Translations under genes and position numbers: made by a program
Shown here: positions 55,131 through 64,000 of the stretch, in pieces
Numbering within the stretch: position 1 is the first letter of the stretch
Layout of the letters: each line of letters starts with the position of its first letter
From: Nymphalis io
Lineage: Eukaryota > Arthropoda > Insecta > Lepidoptera > Nymphalidae
Assembly (NCBI RefSeq): GCF_905147045.1
Contig: NC_065904.1
Span: forward strand, 2,666,001-2,730,000
Length of the DNA stretch: 64,000 nt
Direction: 5' to 3'
Notes under the pieces: generated by a model
The model's input: the letters and a program-made list of their open reading frames with translations, nothing else
Told to the model about the DNA's origin: nothing
The model's database searches: none

Positions 55131-55338
55131 ATCGTATGTTGTTATCGCGTTTGCTTGACAAGTTCATGTTGACATACTTTAGGTTAACACCTAAGGTAAG
55201 GTTCATACAACGCCATCTAGTATTTTATGATGATACTTATTAGTAAATTCTGAACTACTAAATTAACTCCATGTGGTGCTTAAGACTATTTACAATAGAT
55301 GGCGCTTATACGTTTAATATTTTTTAAGAAATATATAA

Positions 55339-55402
55339 CTAGTTTTCGCCCGAGTGTACCGTATAAAATACTTTTTATACGGTACACTCGGGCGAAAACT
55401 AG
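55339..55402. repeat. Perfect 30-bp-arm hairpin
   Basis: Arm 1 at 55339-55368 starts 'ctagttttcgcccgag' and arm 2 at 55373-55402 is its exact reverse complement. The loop is four bases, 'tact'. The outer sequence resembles the edge ('actagcgttttacccgcg', 17152) of a common lepidopteran repeat. It lies about 280 bp upstream of the Mthfs 5' exon donor. Confidence 0.93.
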
Positions 55403-55892
55403 CTAATATGCAAAGTTCAACGAAATCAGTACATTGGCTTAGGTGTGACAGCACACCAAACAGACATACAGAGTTGCTTACGCATTTATATAATATACAT
55501 AAAATAAAACTAATCCTAGTATGGATCTAGTAGGTAATTCACTTAAAAATTATACATATTCATTTTTTTTTACCTTTAAATGACCTTATATTAGTTTAAT
55601 TTTTCACTTTTTTAGTGTTACTTAATACATAATATTGTACGTTAATGGCTTTAAAAAAAATGGAATATTTTCAGATCGAATCAGCGGCATATTTATCCTA
55701 TGGCCAAGGAGGCACGTGCCTAGGAGTTATTGTAGGGGCAACAGCCCAGGCGCCTTTCATAATCGATAACCATTTATTGTTACAACGCGCAAGTGCTTTA
55801 AAACTCATTATTCACCTACCTACCCTTAATTAACCGTAAATCATAAAAAAACTGTATTGCCTAGTCGTTATACCGGTTGATGAGTTTACCAA

Positions 55893-56187
55893 TACAGTAA
55901 CAGTCTGTAAATGTCCCACTGGTGGGCTAAGGCCTCCTCTCCCTTTTGAGGAGAAGGTTTTGGAGCTTATTCCACCACGCTGCTCCAATGCAGGTTGGTG
56001 GAATACACATGTGGCAGAATTTCAGTGAAATTAGACACATGCAGGTTTCCTCGCGATGTTTTCACCGTCAAGCACGAGATGAATTATAATCAAAAATTAA
56101 GCACATGAAATTCAGTGGTGCTTGCCCGGGTTGAACCCACAATCATCGGTTAAGATTCACGCGTTCTTACCACTGGGCCATCTCGGC
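55893..56187 (-). mobile_element. SINE-B copy, full length, reversed
   Basis: Tail 'tgtcccactggtgggctaag' through head 'cgcgttcttaccactgggccatctcggc' on the plus strand, with one small deletion (ttttcaccgtcaagc). Well preserved. Confidence 0.88.
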
Positions 56188-56189
56188 TT

Positions 56190-58810
56190 TTTTTATTTAA
56201 TTTTACACGAATATTTAGTTATGTACAATTATTTACCTATAATTTATATTAAATTTTCGTGCTTCACAGGTAGTAGGGGGCGGTGATCTTCCTTAGACTT
56301 AAATATCAAATGTACAAAAACCACCCTTGAGTGTAAGAGTATAAAAATTACTTACATTTGCGAAAATGATTCGTGAGTTTCGAGACTGCCTAACGAGAGG
56401 TCCGTCAGTTGCATCCTGAAATCCTCGCATTACTCCGATGATCTTCTTGCCTTAGTTGGCGATTTTTTCATAACAATACACGCAGCTGATTGTTGTTTAG
56501 CACTTTTATTCGTATATACAGTCAGATAGTTAAATTTTCATTCGGCATTTACATTATTTTCCTTGCTCGATCATATGAAGTTCAATTGTGTATTAATTGA
56601 ACATGATTGAGCATTGTCCTCTATGCAGCTTTTTGTTTTAACTTACTAACTACGTATTAATAAATTAGTTATAAAAATGTACATTAAATATAAATCCGTA
56701 ACCTCCTACTAATTAGTTGTACCGTAAAAATTATATAAGGATTCTTTTGTATAAAATTTTAGCCTTTCGGAGTTTTTATTTTCAATTATAACTTCCTAGT
56801 TCCGTGAATAATGAAATATCTTTATAAATCATTAAAACTCATTAAAAATTGTGGCTTAATAACATTGTTAAGCTAATTAACGAAGTTTTCAATTGAATAC
56901 TTATACAAAAAGGTTTATTATTTTAACACAACCTTTTAATTTGCGGTGGCTGTGCAAAGATTCAAGAACTTTCTCGATTCATTAAATTGTTTATGGCTCA
57001 GGTAAGATTTCCTCTAAATATTTATAATAGCAAAACTTCGTGAACGTATTAGTAAAACTGATGTTTAATAAATTCAATTTATTATATATTTATTTACGCA
57101 TTATTTCACCAGGGTTGCAGGTCAGTCACCTTCTCGTGGCACATTCTGGGCAGTTGAGCGTGTAATGCTTGCCAGCCATGATGTACGACTGATGATAAGG
57201 TGGTTTATTTGTTTATGATATTCTTATTAAGATTCGAGTTACTTTATTTCAAGTTATTTTAAAACAATTAATCAAAGTTAATTTTTATTTATGAGATCAT
57301 AAAGCGTTTTCTACCAATTTTTAAGAAATCAAGTCAGTATGATAAAAAAATTAAGAAAATTGTGGCCATACTTAGTATCGTTGGGTTCCGGTTCGAAGGG
57401 TGAGTGAGCCAATGTCCACACAGGCAAAGCCATAGGCACTAGGGACATACCATCTTAGTTCCCATGGTTAGTGATGCATTAGCGATGCAAGGAATAGTTA
57501 ATATTTCTTACATCGCCGATGTCTATGGGCGATGGTAACCACATTTTCCATCAAACGGCTCATTTGCCCGTCCGCCTAACGATAACATAAAATAAGTCTA
57601 AGTTAATTTAAAAAAAGGACATGATAAATAACAGAAGACAAAATAAAAATCATTGTAGTGACATAATTTTTTTTTTTAATTAAAAGTTTTGATGCCTAAA
57701 TCTTCCAGTGCGCGTCAGCTTTTATCTGAAAGCCGTCGACACCTGTCCACTGAGACGTGATGCCGCATAATTATTTGTTTACGTTCGGTAACAATTGAAT
57801 AAAATTATTAATTAAATATTTTCATTAAAAACCAATGTCATTTTCATTATTATTTTTGTTTTGAATTAGTGAAGTTCATTAATTGATTGTATTAATGATT
57901 TTTCTTACTTATTTATTTGTAGTTGTTGTGCTATAATGTGTTTGTTGCCTTATTATTATATATTTTAAGAACTGTGTGCTATCTGTATCTGTGTGTACTT
58001 TGTTGGTGATCTAATAAATAAATTAATTAAAATATGAAATCAATAAGTTTCTATAGAAAATATGATACAAATACAGAAACAGATATGATTGGCATATGAT
58101 AGGATTTTATCTGACATGTAGCTTTCCTCGTCATATTACCTTTAGGTAATACACGAGATGAATTATTACCAAAAACTTAGCATGCTAAAACTTCGTAGTG
58201 TGATTGGTATTTCGGCTTTGAAAAAAGAAGTTTGTTCTGCTGTTTGTTGCTCAATCCGCTCGAAAGTCTATACTGATTCCAATAAAATTAGGAATTTTGT
58301 CGGGGAACAGAACATGATTCGGTTTTATTCAATTCTGTACTTTAATATGCGCTAAAATAGTGTTATTATATACTTTAGATATGTTTGCATTATTCACGTC
58401 GTGGTTTATATAGGTGATTTTATTTCACGTTTGCTCAGTAGCGAATTGAAAGAAATTTTTATATCAAAACAATCCGTAAATGTCCTATCGTGCATAGACT
58501 GTCGTTGAAATAGATAACCTATACATATATAAATCTATATCTTGTTCTAAGTTTCAGAGAGCTTAATCCAACACTAAAATATCTGAGTCTGAGAGATATC
58601 TGAGTGCTCCAACGAGACCACGCTACATATTCCAGTTTGCAGATAATCGTATGTATATGCAAAATCTCGTTGAGATAAATTATAAATAAAAGTTTAGTCA
58701 ATAAAAATACATTTCATTCAAATAATATGACGATAATTTTTGTAATACCTTGCGAAAAATTTGGTGTATGATTTTATGATATTTCATATTAATAGAGTAC
58801 GATAATATAG
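56190..58810. other. Intergenic region upstream of Mthfs
   Basis: AT-rich, with no credible coding sequence. It holds one SINE-A (57366) and a decayed SINE-B-like piece (58110-58210, reversed: 'taatacacgagatgaattattacc'). The small ORF at 58158-58355 is not gene-like. Confidence 0.45.
57366..57590 (+). mobile_element. SINE-A copy, 5' truncated
   Basis: It starts 'cttagtatcgttgggttccgg' and has 'gggtgagtgagccaatgt', a 20-bp insertion 'caggcaaagccataggcac', 'ttcccatggttagtg' and 'ctatgggcgatggtaaccac'. Confidence 0.78.
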
Positions 58811-58925
58811 TTTTTTTTTTTTTTTTATTCGCCGGGAGGGCAAATGACTCTACTCCACCTGATGGTAAGTGGTAGTAGAGTCCAAACGCGACGACGGCCA
58901 GTACAGACGGGAAAAACGTTCTGCA

Positions 58926-59996
58926 CTAGCCGCCTTCGCCTTGCCGGCCCGCAAGATGCCTCTTCACGCCTCGTTTGAAGGAACCCGGGTTGTAAGAGGA
59001 GGGGAACACGTGAGCTGGTAAGGAATTCCATTTTTTGGAAGTGCGACAAAGAAAGGAGTTGCCAAATTTCTTTGTTCGCGATGGAATTGATGTCACAGTT
59101 AGGCGGTGACATCGAGAACCAGCTCGCGTGGACTTAAGAAGGAAGGGGGAAGCAGGAATTAGAGAGAATAATTCCTCAGAGCACTCGCCGTGATACAGTC
59201 GATAGAAAGCGCTCAGTGCTGCTATCTCACGACGCAATTGTAAAGGTTCAAGGGTGTTTGTGACCTTTACGTCGCTAATAATGCGTACGGCACGTCGCTG
59301 CAACCGGTCCAAGGCCTCAAGTAGGTACTTAGCGGAGCCATCCCAAAGGTGCGAGCAATATTCCACGCAAGACCGTACCTGTGTTTTGTACAGCAGGCAC
59401 AGTTGTTGTGGCGTGAAAAAGCGCCGCACCTTGTTCAGAACTCCGAGTTTCCGTGAAGCTGTTTTTATAACAGCCTCGATGTAATCCCTTGGACTAAGGT
59501 CGCAGCGAACGTCAATCCCCAGCATGGCGATTTTGCTTTGCATCACCAGCGGAGTACCACAGAGGGAGGGAAGAGGGGAAAATGTTGACTTTTTCGCCGT
59601 GAGAGCGCATACCTGTGTTTTCTTGGCATTAAACTCAACAAGATTATCAGAGCCCCATTTGGCGATGAGCTCTAACGTCCTATCGAGTTCAATGACAAGA
59701 TTCTTCCGCCTCTCCTCAATTTCCGCTCGCCCAGCCACTGCGCGTCCGTGGTATCCACCATGCACTGTACTATCGTCTGCATAGCAATGTATGTTTCCAA
59801 GAGAGAGCATATCATTGATATGCAAAAGAAAGAGTGTGGGAGATAGCACAGATCCCTGGGGGACCCCAGCATTCACTACATAGAATTGTGAAGCGCAACC
59901 ATCAACTAAAACACGAAGGCTACGCTTGTGTAGGAAGCTGGCAATCCAGGTGCATAGCTGAGCAGGCAGACCATATGCCGGCAGCTTGGAGAGAAG
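58926..59996 (-). pseudogene. LINE ORF, RT C-terminal half
   Basis: Downstream of the SINE insertion the frame reads LLSKLPAYGLPAQLCTWIAS, GVPQGSVLSPTLFLLHINDM, CYADDSTVHGG (RT active site near 59770-59790), CEYCSHLWDGSAKYLLEALD and LPAHVFPSSYNPGSFKRGV, ending at a stop at 58926. It has no internal stop, so this half is intact. Confidence 0.88.
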
Positions 59997-60350
59997 CTGG
60001 TGGTAGGGCTTTGTACTGGTGGTAGGGCTTTTTACTGGTGGTAGGGCTTTGTGCAAGCTCGTCTGGGTAGGTACCACCCACTCATCAGATATTCTACCGC
60101 AAAACAGCAATACTTGATATTGTTGTGTTCCGGTTTGAAGGGTGAGTGAGCCAGTGTAATTACAGGCACAAGGGACATAAAATCTTAGTTCCCAAGGTTG
60201 GTGGCGCATTGGATATGTAAGCGATGGTTGACATTTCTTACAATGCCAATGTCTAAGAGCGTTGGTGACCACTTACCATCAGGTGGCCCATCTGCTCGTC
60301 GTCATCTGCCCATCGTCCGCCTTCCTTTACTATAAAAAAAAAAAAAAAAA
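59997..60350 (+). mobile_element. SINE-A inserted in the LINE, with triplicated head
   Basis: It splits the RT frame between HRSLL and SKLPAYG. A 5-bp AGAAG duplication flanks it (59992-59996 and 60351-60355). The 19-bp head ctggtggtagggctttgta occurs three times in tandem (59997, 60016, 60035) before the normal body and an A18 tail, so it is about 38 bp longer at its 5' end than the copy at 12711. It is younger than the LINE. Confidence 0.9.
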
Positions 60351-60355
60351 AGAAG

Positions 60356-61417
60356 ACTTCTGTGCCAGACCCTGTCGAAAGCCTTGGAGATATCGAGGCT
60401 GACAGCCAACGATTCTCCATGCTTGTCGATAGCTTCACCCCAGAGGTGCGTTACGTACGCTAGAAGATCACCTGTGGACCGTTTTGGTCGAAACCCGTAC
60501 TGACGATCATTAATTAGACAGTGATCTTCTAGGTAATGGATCAGTTGGTTGTTTAAAATCCGTTCCATCACCTTACAAAGTACTGAGGTGATAGCTATTG
60601 GCCGATAATTTGCCGGGTCAGACCGATCCCCTTTTTTGGGAACCGCTTGCACATTAGCTCTTCTCCAAGCCTCCGGCACACTTCCCGAAGAGAGAGAAAG
60701 TTGGAACAGGCGCGTTAACACAGGAGACAGCTCCGCTGCGCACTTCTTCAGCACTATGGCTGGTATTCCATCGGGACCGCTAGCTTTCCGTACATCAAGT
60801 GATTGCAGCTCCGCACGCACATCACGTTGCCTGATTTTAATGTCAGGCATCGTATGGCCACATGCAGGTATTGTAGGTGGCAGTGCACTACAATCATCGA
60901 TGACGGAATTGTCGGCAAAGAGTTTAGCCAGGAGATCAGCTTGCTCTTGCGGACTGTGAGCTAGCGATCCGTCGGGATTTCTGAGCGGTGGCAGCGAAGG
61001 TTGGCAGAAATTGTTTTGCACAGACTTGGTCAGACGCAAGAAGCTACGGGAGCCCCTAGGATGCGAAACAAGGTCATGACCAATCTGTACAATGCGCTGT
61101 GCATCCGCTCTCGTGTATGCCTTTCTACAGGACTTGGAATTTTTATTATAGTTTGCTTTCAGTGAGTCAATGTTAGATGCCCCGCTAATGCAGCCGTTGA
61201 TCCACTTGCGATATGCCGCCTGCTTAGATGATACAGCATCGGCACATTCACGAGTGAACCAACGGTTACGCGTACTCCTACTGACGAGATCTGAGCTAGG
61301 AATGTAGTATTCCATTCCCAGCATGATCTCGCCAGCAACAGCAGCGGCACTAGCTGTCGGGTCATTCCCACTGAAGCAACGTTCCTTCCAAGGGACAGAC
61401 GCATAGTAATCGCGCAT
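60356..61417 (-). pseudogene. LINE ORF, linker and RT N-terminal half
   Basis: The frame runs from MRDYYASVPWKERCF through a basic linker, ASGPDGIPAIVLKKC, PANYRPIAITSVLCKVMERI, NDRQYGFRPKRSTGDLLAY and DISKAFDRVWHRS, where the SINE interrupts it. No stops. The upstream endonuclease is in another frame beyond the hairpin at 61467-61513. Confidence 0.88.
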
Positions 61418-61466
61418 ACCGTCCCAATCCGCCGACTTATAGTGCCAAACGCGAGGTTTGCATAGT

Positions 61467-61513
61467 TGCCACAGGCCAAGCTGCCGCTAGTGGCGGCAGC
61501 TTGGCCTGTGGCA
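61467..61513. repeat. Perfect 21-bp-arm hairpin inside the LINE
   Basis: 'tgccacaggccaagctgccgc' (61467-61487) and its exact reverse complement (61493-61513) flank a 5-base loop 'tagtg'. It sits at the endonuclease-to-linker border, where the reading frame changes. Confidence 0.93.
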
Positions 61514-61568
61514 CTCTGGTAGAAATAAGGCTGTGATCCGAAGAGCCAAGAGGAGCCTGAACCACAAC

Positions 61569-62429
61569 CTAATATTCCACCGGGTGAGAAGTCAGCAGAA
61601 GGTCCAGTAGAGAAGGTGCTTGCCCATCAATGTCTGGGATCCTGGTGGGCTGATCAACCAGTTGGGTCAAGTCATGTGTGAAAGCAAAAGCATGAGCAGT
61701 CCTTCCAGCATGGTCAGTTTTGAGGGATTTCAACCAGGATTCGTGGTGAGCATTAAAATCCCCCAAAAACACCAATTCCGCGTTAGGAAATTGCTCTTGC
61801 GCAGCATCTGCCACCCGACTAAGATGGTCAAATAATCGGCTTGTCTCCAAGTCACCATTGTGGGATCTGTAGAGGCACACGTAGACTCGGCTCTGACGAA
61901 CCAGGTCTACACGTACCACCAACATGGAGAAGGAGGGGTCCTCCAAGCAGCGCAGTCGGTGACAGCAAACATCCGTCCTGACGAACAAGCATACTCCGGC
62001 TTTCGCTTTGAAGGATTCTTCAAGCGTGTAGCCGGGATAATTAAGGTAGCTGGTATCGGCAGGACGGATTATTTGTGTCTCCGTGAGAAACAACATTGCT
62101 GGCCGTGCTGTCTCGAGATGGTGGTGGACAGCGTTGAGGTTAGTGTGGAGTCCTCGGATGTTAGAGAACTCGACCTCAAACAGCGAGGGTATGGTGGGGG
62201 TGTGCACCGCTGTACGACCGTTATTTTTGTTTTGTTGCGCCATTTGGGAAAAATGAAATGGAAAAGAGACGTGAAGCGAGCGATGTATTGCCACGATAGG
62301 GATGGGCAAAGTGTGGAGGCGTGTTTCCCCAAGTGGTTGCCAAAAGGAAAAATACACTGACCCGCCGGACGGAAGGGCCCCCGAACCCCCCCGGAAGTGG
62401 CCGCCGGGACCCCACCTACCGGTCACCAA
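61569..62429 (-). pseudogene. LINE ORF, endonuclease part
   Basis: A likely start is MAQQNKNNGRTAVH near 62242. An earlier in-frame ATG at 62429 lies in the GC-rich leader. Motifs: FEVEFSNIRGLHTNLNAVHH, LFLTETQI, YLNYPGYTLEESFKAKAGVC, VFLGDFNAHHESWL and TRIPDIDGQ. It ends prematurely at 61569; the next frame continues with SDHSLIS, so the break is a small lesion. Confidence 0.85.
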
Positions 62430-62827
62430 CCGGCACGACGGTCCACCCCGAGATTATGCGTGGCCTGGTGGGGCAGCCTCACGAGCTGGTTAGGCACGCT
62501 CGGGCCCCTGTACTATGCCACGGGCGGCCAGCGGAACAGCCGTTTCTTCGGGTCTCCCTGTCCGGCAGGTCAATACAGTTTCCCCCGGCATTGGTTCAAC
62601 AGCCGTCTCCAATCGGACCAACACCCATCGCGGCAATACTCGCTCGGGCTCTGGCTATACGCTGGCTGACCTCGAAACGCGGCTGCAAGCCACTTCACGA
62701 GTTTTTCACCATGCGTACGGTGGTAACAAGCCAGGCGGATGTTAGCATCCTACCACCAGATGAGCAGATGGTCGCTCAGATATCCCTTAGTCGCCTCTTA
62801 CGACACCCATGGGAAAGAGAGGGGCAG

Positions 62828-63598
62828 TGAAATGTATTCTTTTTCCGTCACTGCACGGATGTACAGTCAATTATGTTCCTACGAAGTTGCATTTCTACCA
62901 AATTAATTGACTGCTTCTGTGTCTGATATTCAATGTCAAATGTAATAATCCTACAAATGTCAAATGCAATAATCTGTTTCGGGTGGTAATGAGCTTGCTC
63001 CGCCTCTGGTACGCCTCGGGTGTGTTCGCTGCGGTGCTTGTAGACGACTTTCACAGGAGCATTAAGCTTTGTGCGATTATAGTATGTATAATGAGATGAG
63101 TACTGACATCCTAGCTGTGATTGTCTACTGACTGTGTTAGGTTAGACATATATGTCGAGTTTATAAAATTATTAATTGTCTATGGGCTCATATTAACGTC
63201 TTTGATAGATTATATAAAACATGTCAGCTGCCAGAAGGCCATGAGTGAGTACTACATACGTTTTAATACATTCATTAAATAAACCTGACGTTTATATATA
63301 TTTTAATTATTAACAAGAAAAAGCACTTATGTAGCTTAATAGTGAGCGGATTTGAACTCGCTATCTTTTTATGTTTAATCTTTACTTATTTGTTTTTAAT
63401 GTTTAGATTATTCACAAAAAGATTATCAGAAAAACGTAATTCGAGAATGTCCTTCTTTTTGAGCATTCTCTAGGGATGCTAGCCTGGAGAAGATGGATCG
63501 CCAACTTTAATAGCTTTTATATAAATTGCCACCTGACCTTAGCAGTCTTGTAGGGTGACTTGGCAAAACAAAAATTACATTAATTATGCTACGAAACG
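62828..63598. other. Unannotated AT-rich sequence
   Basis: I see no gene or recognisable repeat here. Codon-like ORFs are short and unsupported. Confidence 0.4.
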
Positions 63599-63599
63599 A

Positions 63600-63867
63600 T
63601 TTTTTTTTTTTTTTTTTTATAGAATAGGAAGGTGGACGAGCATATGATGACATTGGCATTGTAAGAAATGTCAACCATCGCTTATAGCCAATGCGCCACC
63701 AACCTTGGCAACTAAGATTTTATGTCCCTTGTGCCTGTAATTACACTGGCTCACTCACCCTTCAAACCGGAACACAACAATATCAAGTATTGCTGTTTTG
63801 CGATAGAATATCTGATGAGTGGGTGGTACCTACCCAGACGAGCTTGCACAAAGCCCTACCACCAGTA
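63600..63867 (-). mobile_element. SINE-A copy, reversed, young
   Basis: A T21 run, 'atagaataggaaggtggacgagcatatg' and all boxes through 'cttgcacaaagccctaccaccagta'. A deletion of about 40 bp removes the gtgaccacttacc box. Otherwise very close to the copy at 12711. The plus-strand ORF across it is an artefact. Confidence 0.9.
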
Positions 63868-64000
63868 AAATAAAAGGACAATTATTTTCTAATTTTTAAA
63901 GGAAAACTGAAACAAGTATTATTTTACATTTTATTTGATGTCATTTTGATTTCAAATAACTTGAGGTAGTACAATATTCTGCCTAGTAAGTGTACATCAA

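Larger units (their letters stand above)
58811..62827 (-). mobile_element. Near full-length LINE (endonuclease + RT, no RNase H), interrupted by a SINE-A
   Basis: Minus-strand order: about 400 bp GC-rich 5' region (62827-62430, with 'gtcgtaagaggcgactaagg'), endonuclease (62429-61569), RT (61417-60356, then 59996-59800 after the SINE), C-terminal domain (to a stop at 58926), 3'UTR and T-run (A tail) at 58811-58826. It resembles the Jockey/CR1 group in RT motifs; only one long ORF is apparent. Damage: a frameshift or stop at 61569 beside a hairpin, plus the SINE. The GC content is much higher than its surroundings. Two truncated relatives lie at 17632 and 25535. Confidence 0.9.

Noticed and set aside
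55645..55833. 62-residue ORF
   Set aside because: No motif, and the sequence has the look of a decayed repeat. No splice or promoter context.
58926..60272. One continuous 448-residue LINE protein
   Set aside because: Its first 100 or so residues are translated SINE-A. The real RT continues in the piece at 60356-61417 on the other side of the insertion.
1..64000. CRISPR array, operon or prokaryotic defence system
   Set aside because: The repeats are dispersed SINEs and LINEs, not regularly spaced direct repeats. Gene structure is spliced and eukaryotic.

Overview
The window is AT-rich nuclear DNA of a lepidopteran insect, most likely a butterfly. The organism call rests on small GT-AG exons in large introns, on three abundant SINE families and on several LINE lineages of the kind that litter ditrysian genomes. 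One SINE family resembles the Metulj SINEs known from nymphalid butterflies (from memory, not searched). There is no sign of prokaryotic organisation.

Two host genes can be supported, and they converge tail to tail. Gene A (+) has five spliced blocks with fully compatible phases at 1108-1226, 3886-4010, 6433-6637, 7287-7515 and 38699-38896. From the ATG at 1210 it encodes 257 residues: an acidic N-terminus with a SUMO-interaction-like motif, a low-complexity middle and one hydrophobic segment 12 residues before the stop. I do not recognise the family. Its last intron is about 31 kb and is filled with repeats. The second gene (-) is a complete 195-residue 5-formyltetrahydrofolate cyclo-ligase (MTHFS) at 53226-53339, 51535-51787, 50153-50277 and 43419-43514, with a probable 5' noncoding exon ending at 55058.

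The rest is mobile DNA. A 5.36 kb LINE with ORF1 (CCHC knuckles) and ORF2 (endonuclease, reverse transcriptase, RNase H) lies antisense in the last MTHFS intron, at 44072-49431, between 11-bp target-site duplications. Two related RNase H-less LINEs lie on the minus strand. One (30540-33345) is 5' truncated and decayed. The other (58811-62827) is nearly full length and was later hit by a SINE. Further LINE fragments lie at 17632, 25540, 36303, 37316, 50331 and 53390.

SINE families used below. SINE-A is about 290 bp with a GGTGGTAGGGCTTTGTGCAA-type 5' head and an A-rich tail. SINE-B has a tRNA-like head with A and B boxes and a tail containing CCCAGCAGTGGGACAT. SINE-C has a tRNA-like head starting GAGCCGGTTGGCGTGG and a TTA-repeat tail.

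Odd structures include a perfect 30-bp-arm hairpin at 55339-55402, a 21-bp-arm hairpin inside a LINE at 61467-61513, SINE copies with internal tandem duplications, and a codon-like orphan ORF near 27560-27757. I see no exotic new system. The least explained items are gene A and the 27.6 kb ORF.
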